A stretch of DNA of 64,000 nucleotides, taken from contig NZ_JAPWGL010000001.1 of assembly GCF_027213645.1 (NCBI RefSeq), forward strand, positions 248,001 through 312,000, written 5' to 3'. The notes below the pieces were generated by a model that ran no database searches, had not been told where the DNA came from, and saw nothing but the letters and a program-made list of their open reading frames with translations. A program made the translations under genes and the position numbers. The stretch comes from Pedobacter rhodius. Lineage in GTDB: Bacteria > Bacteroidota > Bacteroidia > Sphingobacteriales > Sphingobacteriaceae. Positions 36,276-44,905 of the stretch are shown in pieces. Within the stretch, counting starts at the first letter, position 1. Each line of letters opens with the position of its first letter.

Positions 36276-36700
36276 TTTACGTAGTAAAAGTTGTAAATTT
36301 TTGCTTCTAAAATAGCTGTGATTTTTCTTCCTGGACAGTCAGACACTGCGTTTAATTCAAATTTATAACTCATGTAATCTTTCTTGATAAAAGGTGGAAA
36401 TTTATAAATTTTTTCGCTTTTTGAAGGTTTAGTTAGTTCTTGTTGTTCTTGCGTGCCTTTTTTTGGAAACCATTCTCTTATTTTTTTCTGATATACTGCA
36501 CATCCCCTGATTGTTAGAGTATCCACTTTACTTTTAGGGTTATAACTTTCTCTAAATTCAATCACATCATTGTGGTGTAATCGAATTTTTTCGCTAGTTA
36601 TAATTTGTGGAATATTATTTACAAAAATTTGAATTCTATTTTGAGCACTTGAAGTTTGTGTCACTAAATAGAAAAGAAGTATTGAAATGATTGTTTTCAT
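36272..36700 (-). CDS. Hypothetical secreted protein
   Basis: A 142-residue protein with a signal peptide (KTIISILLFYLVTQ, cleavage near SSAQ). The mature part is mainly beta, with two cysteines (GCAVY and SDCPG) that could form a disulfide in the periplasm. It is upstream of and overlaps by 4 bp the membrane-anchored gene ending at 35673, so the two are one operon. No function was recognised. Confidence 0.6.
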   Translation of the reverse strand: MKTIISILLFYLVTQTSSAQNRIQIFVNNIPQIITSEKIRLHHNDVIEFRESYNPKSKVDTLTIRGCAVYQKKIREWFPKKGTQEQQELTKPSKSEKIYKFPPFIKKDYMSYKFELNAVSDCPGRKITAILEAKIYNFYYVK

Positions 36701-36715
36701 GATGTCGATTTAATT

Positions 36716-36827
36716 GTGCATAACACCCAAGGCTTTGCCAAGTTGGCGGTTAAGATAAACTTTTATGCAATATAACTGGTTGAAGATGATTTTCCGCGAA
36801 TTTTGCAAAACACCCATGTAAAAGCAC
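36716..36827. repeat. Palindromic intergenic element C
   Basis: It starts GTGCATAAC and ends AAAGCAC. The interior shares CCAAGGCTTTGCC, GTTGGCGG, TTATGCAATATAAC (36763-36776) and CCGCGAATTTTGCAAAAC with elements A and B. The left part lies just upstream of the minus-strand secreted-protein gene. Confidence 0.7.
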
Positions 36828-36853
36828 CTTTTTGAAATATATTTTTCCCAAAT

Positions 36854-37210
36854 TCATTTCTCCTTCTGCTTAACCAATAAAAATTCACCATCAGCTAAAT
36901 CCAGAAAACCATATTCATAACAAAAGCTATAGATTTTTCCGGTTTGGGTTTGATATACAGAGGTGAAATAATCAAAATTGAAACCTTCAGCCGTTAGCTT
37001 CTTCCTGCTTATTTTCCTGGTCTTTCCTTCGGGATTTAGTTTAGCCAGGATGGTTCGGTTTCGTTTAAGAATGCAGTTTACTTTCTTAACCATCAGGCTG
37101 TCTTCAGCTTTGAGGTGGTTGTTGTAATTGTTGCGGCATAAATCATCGCAGTATTTTTTGTCGGATCTGCCTTTAACAGGCGTACCGCAATCGAGGCATA
37201 AGCGTTCCAT
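36854..37210 (-). CDS. Small zinc-ribbon protein
   Basis: A 118-residue soluble protein. The N-terminus carries CLDCGTPVKGRSDKKYCDDL and one more cysteine (CDDLC), giving a CxxC ... CxxxC zinc ribbon of the kind seen in DUF2116-like proteins. The middle is strongly basic (KVNCILKRNRTILAKL, KTRKISRKKL), consistent with nucleic-acid binding. The C-terminal half has a mixed strand pattern (FNFDYFTSVYQTQTGKIYSF). Function is unknown. It is monocistronic. Confidence 0.7.
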   Translation of the reverse strand: MERLCLDCGTPVKGRSDKKYCDDLCRNNYNNHLKAEDSLMVKKVNCILKRNRTILAKLNPEGKTRKISRKKLTAEGFNFDYFTSVYQTQTGKIYSFCYEYGFLDLADGEFLLVKQKEK

Positions 37211-37534
37211 AATAATTCGGTTTTTTATTATGGGATGATGACTAAAAATAATAATAATAATTTCAATTCCAAAACCAGAAGAAAGTTCCTGATTTGGTTG
37301 CTGATGAAGCTAATCGCGCCTTGAAAACATTAAGTATATCTTAAGTATTTTTTATTTAAATATGGATATCAATCGGATATGGTTCGGATGTAAGACGGAA
37401 CTGTGACAATTCTACCCGATTAAAACCGGTTTAAAATCAATTTATTATACATTATATGACTTAGGTTTTTCATATATTAGCTTAACCCAATCATCCCTGA
37501 ACTATTTTGTTAATTTTTAAAATAAATACAGGTT
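37211..37534. other. Intergenic region, promoter region only
   Basis: 324 bp between divergent genes. It includes AATAATAATAATAAT near 37246-37260 and AT-rich DNA before the DUF6266 start. No open frame or hairpin of note was seen. Confidence 0.5.
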
Positions 37535-38167
37535 ATGGCAATATTAGATGGCGGTCCTAATGGTGGTTTCAGCGGTAAAGTCGGCAGTGTTGTTGGCTAT
37601 TTGCGTTATGGTAAATGGCTAATCAGAGCTTTGCCAAAAAAACGAAAAGATAAGCCCAGTAGTAAGCAATCCCTAAGCAGGTCGGGCTTTACGGCTGTTC
37701 AGCATTTCCTTGGCCCATTGCTTCCCTTTATAAGAGTGGGTTTTAACCTCGATGCGCAGTCAAAAAACATGTCAGCCCATAATGCGGCAAAATCGAACAT
37801 CATGCGCATGGCGCTTAATACGGAGGGTACAATAGATTATTCAAAAGTAAATCTATCTTCTGGAAATTTACCAGGTGTTAAAGAACCGGCGGTAGCGGCA
37901 GATGATGCGGGCTTGCATTTTAGCTGGAGAAATAATCAGAACGAGCCTGGTGTTGGTTATAATGACCAGGTAATGATTGCCGGATATGCGGAGCAGCTGC
38001 ATCAGGCTTTTTTTATACTCAGCGGCGCAAGACGAAGTGAAGGTTATGAGAAGATGAGCCTGGATACAATTGTAACCGGCCATACATATCATGTTTGGAT
38101 GGCTTTTATTTCCGACGACCGACGGCGTATTTCTACATCAGTTTACGTAGGGGAGGTGGATGTTTAA
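37535..38167 (+). CDS. DUF6266 protein
   Basis: A 210-residue protein of the DUF6266 family, common in Pedobacter and related genera. It starts MAILDGGPNGGFSGKVGSVV, has the family's basic stretch (PKKRKDKPSSKQSLSR), an N-terminal helical half, and a beta-rich C-terminal half ending in VWMAFISDDRRRISTSVYVG. There is no signal peptide. Function is unknown; multiple paralogues per genome and a phage-structural or envelope-like look are typical, but I can only name the family. It stands alone before ssb. Confidence 0.8.
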   Translation: MAILDGGPNGGFSGKVGSVVGYLRYGKWLIRALPKKRKDKPSSKQSLSRSGFTAVQHFLGPLLPFIRVGFNLDAQSKNMSAHNAAKSNIMRMALNTEGTIDYSKVNLSSGNLPGVKEPAVAADDAGLHFSWRNNQNEPGVGYNDQVMIAGYAEQLHQAFFILSGARRSEGYEKMSLDTIVTGHTYHVWMAFISDDRRRISTSVYVGEVDV

Positions 38168-38359
38168 GCGACTTCATTATTCCTGTTTTCAAATCAAATG
38201 TTTATTTACCGTCTTTAAAGGATGATTATCCATTTTAAACGTTTATAAACGACTATAAATATTTAATGTACGGCTAATTTTTGATGCCTCCTGCAACTTT
38301 GTGCTGTCGATAGTCATGGTGGCTATTGGTCGTTAAACATTTAGAAAATTTAAAAGATT

Positions 38360-38704
38360 ATGGAAAACGTAACAAACAAAGTCGTATTAAGCGGCTATGC
38401 AGGTGCTGATGCAGAAGTAAAGAATTTATCAGGAACACAAAAACTGGCTAAGGTAAGGTTAGCGGTAAATGATTATTATAGAAATGCTTCCGGCGAAGAA
38501 ATCAAAAACACACAATGGTTTAACCTGACTTTCTGGAATGCCAAAGCAGATATTGCTGAACAGCAAATTAAAAAAGGCACCTATTTATCAATTGAAGGCA
38601 GACTGTTGAATAATTTTTATGAAGCTAAAGACGGAAGCAAGCGGTATACCACAGAGATCGTCGTAACTGAAGTTTCCTTTAAAGAAGCAGAAGTTGTTAA
38701 TTAA
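38360..38704 (+). CDS. ssb: Single-stranded DNA-binding protein
   Basis: A 114-residue OB-fold protein: NKVVLSGYAGADAEVKNL, KLAKVRLAVNDYY, TQWFNLTFWNAKADIAEQ and KGTYLSIEGRLLNNFYE follow the SSB core. It lacks the acidic C-terminal tail (DDDIPF) of the main replicative SSB, so it is likely a secondary SSB used in repair, recombination or competence. It is alone, followed by an intergenic repeat region. Confidence 0.85.
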   Translation: MENVTNKVVLSGYAGADAEVKNLSGTQKLAKVRLAVNDYYRNASGEEIKNTQWFNLTFWNAKADIAEQQIKKGTYLSIEGRLLNNFYEAKDGSKRYTTEIVVTEVSFKEAEVVN

Positions 38705-38727
38705 CAGCGTATTTGGTGTTATGCTGG

Positions 38728-39135
38728 TATCTTAATGCAATAGGTGATTTATGCCTATTGTATTAAGAATGCCCACCTGCGTGGGCAGGACGGCTTGCGA
38801 GAAAAGGCGATTTGAGGAAAAACGTTTTTAGAAGAAAGGCGATTTGAGGAAATGGTTTGAGGTCTTTTTTCGTTTAGTTTTGGCATTTCGCCATTCCCTA
38901 CCGGATAGGGAATCCTAATGCGTTAGGTGGGTTTATTCATATTACATTAAGATGTCCACCTGCGTGGGAAAGACGGCGTGAGGGGGAAGGATGATATGGT
39001 TGAGGCGTTAATGAATACAGTTTTAGCGTTTCGTCATTACCTGCTTTTGACAGGGAATTCTAAAGCGATAGGTGGGTTTATGCATATTACATTAAGATTC
39101 CCACCTGCGTGGGAAAGACGGCGTGAGGGGGAAAG
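38728..39135. repeat. Intergenic repeat: three copies with the CCCACCTGCGTGGG hairpin
   Basis: Three related segments (about 38732-38815, 38917-38990 and 39060-39133) contain a TTAAGAT or TTAAGAA word followed by YCCACCTGCGTGGG, whose ends are self-complementary, and then AAGACGGCGTGAGGGGGAAGG in the last two, which are 143 bp apart. No coding frame was seen. It fills the converging gap between ssb and the TonB receptor gene. Confidence 0.8.
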
Positions 39136-39157
39136 GCTGGTTATTTAAAAACAAGCG

Positions 39158-41206
39158 CTACAATTTTGCGGAAAGCCCTGTATAGTAATTTCTTCCGGCT
39201 GCAGGATTAAAATACCGGTTGTTCGCTGCATTCAGGTCGTTTCCTAAACTGTAATTTTCATTCAGCAGGTTATTTATACCGGCAAATATTTCGAGGTTTA
39301 CTTTACCGATTTTTAAATTTCTGAAACCTGCTTTGCCTTCAATTAAGTTATACCTTTTTGCGAAAACGGTGTTTGCATCATTTAACGGAATAGCAGATGT
39401 ATAATTATGCTGCCCAAATAAGTAAAAACCTTTCGCAAATTGGAATTCCAGGCTGCTTACCAATACATGTTCCGGTACACCGGTTAGCTTGTTCCCTGAA
39501 TAATCGGAGGTTCCATTTATGAAACTTTCAAAACGATAATGGCTGTAGCTATAATTGCTTCTTAATTGTAAAGCATTTAAAAAGCCTTTGTTGTTTTGTA
39601 TCAACCAGAATACGGTTTCTATTTCAATACCTTTTTGTTTAGTACCACCGGCATTAATAAAATATTCAGCATCATTTGCATTCAGTCGCCTTACGATTGC
39701 ATCCTTTAACTGAAATTGAAAAAGATTCCCATTCGCGTAAAAGCGGTTATTTTTTGTTTTATACCTTAACCCCATTTCATAATTCCAGCCTTTTTCTGCC
39801 TGCAGGTTATTATTAATGTTGTTGTCAGAAGAACGGACCTCGGCCAGGGTAGGCGGTGAATAACCTTTACTCACAGAAGCGCGGACAGAAAATTCGGTAT
39901 TTAACAAGTATGAAAGCGCCAGCTTAGGCATCAGCTGTGCACTAAAATTTCTTTTCCGCAGGTCTATTGCCTTTGGAAAAAAGCTTTCATATTTATAATT
40001 AAAAAAGTTAAGGCTCGAGGCCAGTTCAATAAGCAATTTACTGCTGATGTCGAAATTGAAACGCAGGAATGCAAAATCCTGATTGGCTTTTAGATCATCA
40101 TAAGCCTGCATGGCAGCAGCCGAACCTGCATTATTATTAAAATTTTTAACCTGTGTTCTGGTTCCTGAACTTTCTATACCGCCCTGGGCATTCCATTTAA
40201 AGTTTTCGGTATTTTGGGCATATTCTAAAAATGTGCGTAAGCCCAAAGTGCTTTCATAACGTTTTTCGTAATTGGTTATGAACGGATTCTTAAAATCGGT
40301 ATAAGAGGTAAATAACGCAATAACATGCCTGAAATGCTTGTCGATTTGATAGGTGTTTGATAAGCCTGCAAAAATAGTTTTATTATAAATTGCCGCTTGC
40401 TGCGTGATGGCTCCGGGAATTGTTGCTGTTGCAGGCCGGGCGAGTTTTGGATCTTGAGCCAGTTGTGCTGCCGTTAAGCCACCCGGGGTTTGATAAGCCA
40501 AATCACTGAAAAAAATAAAAGCCTTTAAAAATCCCGAAGCATTATAATTCCATTGCTGCGTGGTCTGAAAATATTTTCTATCCATGGCACTGTTTTGCCG
40601 GTACCCGTCACTTTTCTGGTAACCTTGTGTAACACTGAGCTTGTAATTCCTAAAAGTTTGCTGAATGTTTGCAGTTTGATGAAATAAGCCATAAGAACCA
40701 CCAGTTAAAGATGCCTCTATTTTATTCCGGATTTCAGGCGTATTTATCAGGATAGCACCCCCGGTATTAGCACCAAAAATACTGGCATCCGGGCCTTTGT
40801 AAATTTCCATTGAACCGATGGTACCCACATCCAAAAGATTCAGATAGGTATTTCCCCCCGCATCGGTTAAAGGGAAATCGTCTAAATAAATTTTTATATT
40901 ACGAATACCAAAAGGCGATCGCAACAAACTACCGCGTAGCGATAAGCGGTAACTTCCCGGCGAACGTTCTTCCATGCGCACACCCGCAACCGAATTGAAT
41001 GTACTGACCAGTGAACTGTTTTGTTGATTTCTGATTAAATTGCTGTCAATTAAACTAACAGCAGAAACTGAACGGATAAGGGGTTGTGTATTGTAGTAAC
41101 CCTTTACAACAACATCGTTTAATTTTTTTACAGAATCTGTTTGCGCATTTTGTGCTGCTGCAGTTAGGGCAAAACAAGTAAAAATAAAAGTAAGCGTTAA
41201 TTTCAA
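39158..41206 (-). CDS. TonB-dependent outer-membrane receptor
   Basis: A ligand-gated outer-membrane porin: the plug domain begins LNDVVVKGYYNTQP and includes LRGSLLRSPFGIRN, DVGTIGSMEIYKGPDASIFG and ANTGGAILINT; a beta-barrel of about 500 residues follows and ends GLSAKL. Its resemblance to FecA-type receptors suggests siderophore or metal uptake. The open frame extends to 41305, but that would include the terminator of the upstream gene. A TTG at 41206 directly before KLTLTFIFTCFALTAAAQ gives a clean signal peptide, so I chose it. The upstream sugar dehydrogenase gene may be partly co-transcribed. Confidence 0.85.
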   Translation of the reverse strand: MKLTLTFIFTCFALTAAAQNAQTDSVKKLNDVVVKGYYNTQPLIRSVSAVSLIDSNLIRNQQNSSLVSTFNSVAGVRMEERSPGSYRLSLRGSLLRSPFGIRNIKIYLDDFPLTDAGGNTYLNLLDVGTIGSMEIYKGPDASIFGANTGGAILINTPEIRNKIEASLTGGSYGLFHQTANIQQTFRNYKLSVTQGYQKSDGYRQNSAMDRKYFQTTQQWNYNASGFLKAFIFFSDLAYQTPGGLTAAQLAQDPKLARPATATIPGAITQQAAIYNKTIFAGLSNTYQIDKHFRHVIALFTSYTDFKNPFITNYEKRYESTLGLRTFLEYAQNTENFKWNAQGGIESSGTRTQVKNFNNNAGSAAAMQAYDDLKANQDFAFLRFNFDISSKLLIELASSLNFFNYKYESFFPKAIDLRKRNFSAQLMPKLALSYLLNTEFSVRASVSKGYSPPTLAEVRSSDNNINNNLQAEKGWNYEMGLRYKTKNNRFYANGNLFQFQLKDAIVRRLNANDAEYFINAGGTKQKGIEIETVFWLIQNNKGFLNALQLRSNYSYSHYRFESFINGTSDYSGNKLTGVPEHVLVSSLEFQFAKGFYLFGQHNYTSAIPLNDANTVFAKRYNLIEGKAGFRNLKIGKVNLEIFAGINNLLNENYSLGNDLNAANNRYFNPAAGRNYYTGLSAKL

Positions 41207-41232
41207 TAGAGATTGATTAAGTATTTTAAAAC

Positions 41233-41276
41233 GGGTGCGCAGATTAAGTACCAAAAGTACAATAATCTGCGCACCC
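41233..41276 (-). terminator. Strong hairpin after the sugar dehydrogenase gene
   Basis: GGGTGCGCAGATTA (41233-41246) pairs perfectly with TAATCTGCGCACCC (41263-41276) over 14 bp, with an inner GTAC/GTAC pair in the loop. It lies 16 bp beyond the stop at 41292, inside the 5' extension of the receptor ORF. It lacks a long T run, so it may attenuate rather than fully stop transcription. Confidence 0.7.
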
Positions 41277-41291
41277 GAAGCAAAGGGAAAA

Positions 41292-42626
41292 CTATTTAGC
41301 TGCAACTTTCCATATTATGCCGCTCACATCATCTGCAACGAGTAATGCCCCCTCAGGTGTTAACGTTACACCAACCGGACGGCCATAAACTTCTCCTTTA
41401 TCTGCATTGGCAATAAAGCCGGTTAAAAAATCTTCAGGCTTACCTGTTGGTTTGCCATTTTTAACAGGTACAAATGCAACTTTATAGCCAGATAAAGCAG
41501 AACGGTTCCATGAACCATGCTGACCAATAAATGCACCACCCTGGTATTTGGCAGGGAATTTAGTTGCTTTGTAAAATGCAAGTCCTAACGAAGCTGTATG
41601 GGAGCCGAGAGGAACATCCGGTACAATCGCTTTTTTTACAAGTTCAGGATTTTTGCCTTTCATTCGCGGGTCTTCATTTTGCCCGTAATAAGAGAACGGC
41701 CACCCATAAAAAGCGCCTTCTTTTACACTTGTAATGTAATCCGGAACAAGGTCATCACCTAAGCCGTCACGCTCATTTACGGCGGTCCAAAGTTTATTTG
41801 TACCGGGTGCCCAGTCAATACCGACAGGATTGCGTAAACCACCTGCGTAAATTTTTTCGCCTGTTCCATCCGGATTTACCTCTAAAATATTTGCCCGGCG
41901 AACTTCGTGTTCCATACCATTTTCACCAACGTTACTGCCTGAACCTACAGTTATATAAATTTTGCTTTTATCTGCGTTGGCAATTAGATTCCTGGTCCAA
42001 TGGTTATTATAGCCTCCTGCGGGCAGTTCTACTATTTTTTTTCCGTTGCCTGTAATTTTAGTGTCGCCGGTTTTATAGGGGAATTGTAAAAGCCCGTCGG
42101 TATTGGCAACATAAAATTTATCACCAATAATCAGCATGCCATAGGGCTGGTTTAAACCTTTAAGAAAAGTGGTTACCGTTTCAGCTTTTCCATCCTTATC
42201 GGCATCGCGGTATAACAAAATGGTATTTGCGCTTTTTCCGGGTACTTCCGATTTAGATTTACCGGTAACTACACCGGCAATGGCTTCGGTTGTACTTCTT
42301 TCTGAATTGCTTAACACCACTAAAACATCACCATTTGGTGCGATATATGTATTTCTGGGACTTTTGATACCGGAAGCAAACCTGGTTACTTCAAAGCCCT
42401 CTGGTGCAACCGGGGTTTTACCATCCGGCCAGCCAATAACCTTACTGAATTTATTTTTTGATGCCGTTGTGTCTGCAGCAGGCAGATTTAATTCAGCAGT
42501 ATAAGTTTCAATAGTGGTATCAGCAGCAGCAAGGCTATCATTTTCCTTTTTAGAATTCGAGTTCGATTGGCAGCCGGCCAGCAGGGCTGATGCAAATAAT
42601 GCGGTGTATAAGATTTCTTTTTTCAT
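41292..42626 (-). CDS. PQQ-dependent sugar (sorbosone/glucose) dehydrogenase-like lipoprotein
   Basis: A 444-residue lipoprotein with lipobox LLAGCQ. The rest is a six-bladed beta-propeller of the glucose/sorbosone dehydrogenase family: GFEVTRFASGIKSPR, GLNQPYGMLIIGDKFYVANT, YNNHWTRNLIAN, GLRNPVGIDWAPGTNKLWTA, GQHGSWNRS and GRPVGVTLTPEGALLVADD. The conserved His, Asp and Trp-Arg residues at the PQQ site are present in outline. Substrate is unknown; it would act on the outer face of the inner membrane or on the outer membrane. It precedes the TonB receptor gene. Confidence 0.9.
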   Translation of the reverse strand: MKKEILYTALFASALLAGCQSNSNSKKENDSLAAADTTIETYTAELNLPAADTTASKNKFSKVIGWPDGKTPVAPEGFEVTRFASGIKSPRNTYIAPNGDVLVVLSNSERSTTEAIAGVVTGKSKSEVPGKSANTILLYRDADKDGKAETVTTFLKGLNQPYGMLIIGDKFYVANTDGLLQFPYKTGDTKITGNGKKIVELPAGGYNNHWTRNLIANADKSKIYITVGSGSNVGENGMEHEVRRANILEVNPDGTGEKIYAGGLRNPVGIDWAPGTNKLWTAVNERDGLGDDLVPDYITSVKEGAFYGWPFSYYGQNEDPRMKGKNPELVKKAIVPDVPLGSHTASLGLAFYKATKFPAKYQGGAFIGQHGSWNRSALSGYKVAFVPVKNGKPTGKPEDFLTGFIANADKGEVYGRPVGVTLTPEGALLVADDVSGIIWKVAAK

Positions 42627-42711
42627 AGGTCATAGTTGAGCAATAGATAGGATTGTTACCCGACTTATAACAGCAAAAAAGAAAGGATGTTTTTGGTGAT
42701 TGAAAAACTGT

Positions 42712-43440
42712 TTATAAAATTTTATAGGACAGTCCAAATCTTAATATCCCTGAGTTTACTTTTTGGTCACTGCCGCCAACAAAGCCTTCTCTATAATCTG
42801 ATAAGCCAAAGGCATAGCCGGTGTACGCACCTAAACGGCTATAATTTACGCCAATTTGAAATCTCGGCCTGATGTCGGTATTGATTGTTTTGCGGTCTGC
42901 ATCTGAAGAATACCCTCTTCCGTTAACAGCAGTTGCTTCGCCTTTTTCTCGCATGGCCAGAATAAAACCTAAATCAAATCCTCCGGTTAAATCTATGGTA
43001 GTTTTCCCTTTGCCAAACCGGTAGCCAAAATTTGGATGTAAGTTTAGCACATCAGAATTTAAAAAAGTTTCACCGGAAGCAGAAAGATCTGCGGTAAGAC
43101 TACCGGCATTGGTATCAGAAACACGGGTAATTGGTGTTTTTGCGCTTAATCTCTCGAAACCCAAGTCAAACCCTAATAAAAGGTTATTACTGAATATCAG
43201 CTTTGAATTTGCCGAAAGCCCATAACTCAATGTGAATTGATGTCCGTAAGGGTTATTTGTATAATTTAGTTCCTGACCGTTAACTGTGGCTACATTTAAA
43301 AAGCTATTGTTGGCTGAACCAACACCACCATAATGGTACCAGCCGGAATTTAAGGCTGCGGATAATTCTAATTTTTGAGCAAAAGTTTTTTGAGCGAAAA
43401 AAAGAACGACTAAGAAGGTTAATTTGATTGGGTTTTTCAT
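42712..43440 (-). CDS. Hypothetical outer-membrane beta-barrel protein
   Basis: A 242-residue protein with a signal peptide (cleavage near TFAQ). The mature part alternates as beta strands typical of small porin-like barrels (FTLSYGLSANSKLIFSNNLL, GYRFGKGKTTIDLTGGFDLG) and ends in LRFGLSYKIL, a likely barrel-closing strand with a hydrophobic end. It resembles PorT-like or OmpW-like proteins only in outline. Function is unknown. It is monocistronic. Confidence 0.7.
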   Translation of the reverse strand: MKNPIKLTFLVVLFFAQKTFAQKLELSAALNSGWYHYGGVGSANNSFLNVATVNGQELNYTNNPYGHQFTLSYGLSANSKLIFSNNLLLGFDLGFERLSAKTPITRVSDTNAGSLTADLSASGETFLNSDVLNLHPNFGYRFGKGKTTIDLTGGFDLGFILAMREKGEATAVNGRGYSSDADRKTINTDIRPRFQIGVNYSRLGAYTGYAFGLSDYREGFVGGSDQKVNSGILRFGLSYKIL

Positions 43441-43535
43441 TTCAGGAGTATTTGATATAGATTTAATAAAAGTACAAAATCTAAAATATGCTCACTTATT
43501 TTTATTCATAAAATAAAAATACATTGTTCTGTAAG

Positions 43536-44888
43536 CTAACCCTTCAGGATTTTTGTTTTTTCCATATCAAATTCCTCCTGTGAAAGTATGCCCGCATCAA
43601 AAAGCTCTTTTAAGTCCAGCAAAGCCTGTTTCTTTGAGCTGATGTCATTTTTTGCAGGCTCTGAAACGCTTTCTGGACGCGTTTGGTTAGGCTGACTTTG
43701 ATTTATGGAATTTGATGGACTGGCTTTTAAAAGCAGCTCTGTAATTTCATTAAAGCCTTTTATGTTTGAATAATCAATGGCTTTCTGTTCTTTTACGTTT
43801 ACAATAGCTGAATCAGCAGCTTTTTCCAAAAGAAATTTAACGATATCTTTCTTGCCATTTGCAGCTGCATAATGTAAGGCTGTATTGCCGCTTTCATCCT
43901 GGATATTAACGTTTGCACCCTTTTCTAAAAGTAATTTAAGCATGCTTAAATGGCCACTTTTAGCGGCTACATGCACCATGCTTTCACCGCCATAGCTATA
44001 GGCAGTATCTAAGGAAAAACCTGCAGAAACAGAAATATTACCGGCTGTTTCTACCCATTCCAGGTAAGAATACATGGAATCGTCATTTCCCGAAAGTGGC
44101 TTGGCATAATTAACATCAATACCATTTTCTAAAAATAGTTCAACAATTTCTTTCTGGTTATGGCTGCAGGCATACCAAACCGGCGATAATCCATTTTTGG
44201 AGGATACAAATACATCTGCACCATGTTCAATCAGAAGTTTGGTCAGCATTCGATTGGAATCGTAGCAGGCGATAAGCAGGGCAGATGCGCCTTCATGATT
44301 GACATGGTTGATAAGTCCGCCATTTTCCAGGATTAATTCAACCATAGGTGTATTTTTAGATTTCGCCGCCAGTAATAAAGGCGAATCGCCTTGCTTATTA
44401 GTGGTGTTTACATTGGCACCCTGGGCAATCAATTTCTGAACAATTTCCTTGTTTCTCCATCCCGATGCAACCAGGAGCGGGGTTTCTGCTTCGTTATTTT
44501 CAACATCAACCGCTAAACCGGCTTCAAGCAATTTTTCCAGCACTTCTGTTTGTCCGTTTTGCGCTGTTAAATGGAGCAAGCTGTTTCCCTTATTATCTTT
44601 AATATTTACGTTTGCGCCCTGTGCAATTAAATAAAGTGCGGTTTGTTTTTGTTTTTGTAAACAAGCAAAATAAAGTGGTGTTTCCCCTGCATGGTCTTCA
44701 TAATCAATTTCGGCACCTGCGCTTACAAGTACCTGTACCAAATCTAAATAACCCCGATGCGCAGCGTAATGCAAAGCGGTTCTACCTTTTTCATCCGTAT
44801 ATTTTACGTCTACTTCCTGGTTTGCCAATAAAAGTTCTGCTATTTTTCGCTTGCCGCTTTCGCAGGCAATTATAAAAGACATCGACAT
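43536..44888 (-). CDS. Ankyrin-repeat protein with C-terminal SHOCT-like domain
   Basis: A 450-residue protein with about ten ankyrin repeats (DEKGRTALHYAAHRGYLDLV is the clearest), no signal peptide, and a C-terminal segment LLDLKELFDAGILSQEEFDM matching the SHOCT domain, a short oligomerisation motif. Ankyrins mediate protein contacts; the partners are unknown. It starts 18 bp after the upstream ankyrin gene, so the pair is an operon, divergently transcribed from the isocitrate dehydrogenase gene. Confidence 0.85.
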   Translation of the reverse strand: MSMSFIIACESGKRKIAELLLANQEVDVKYTDEKGRTALHYAAHRGYLDLVQVLVSAGAEIDYEDHAGETPLYFACLQKQKQTALYLIAQGANVNIKDNKGNSLLHLTAQNGQTEVLEKLLEAGLAVDVENNEAETPLLVASGWRNKEIVQKLIAQGANVNTTNKQGDSPLLLAAKSKNTPMVELILENGGLINHVNHEGASALLIACYDSNRMLTKLLIEHGADVFVSSKNGLSPVWYACSHNQKEIVELFLENGIDVNYAKPLSGNDDSMYSYLEWVETAGNISVSAGFSLDTAYSYGGESMVHVAAKSGHLSMLKLLLEKGANVNIQDESGNTALHYAAANGKKDIVKFLLEKAADSAIVNVKEQKAIDYSNIKGFNEITELLLKASPSNSINQSQPNQTRPESVSEPAKNDISSKKQALLDLKELFDAGILSQEEFDMEKTKILKG

Positions 44889-44905
44889 GTGTTTTAATTT
44901 AAATG

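Noticed and set aside
20795..37210. A true integron with an integrase
   Set aside because: No tyrosine recombinase gene is in the window and the palindrome ends fit the attC consensus only partly; kept as a finding about layout only.
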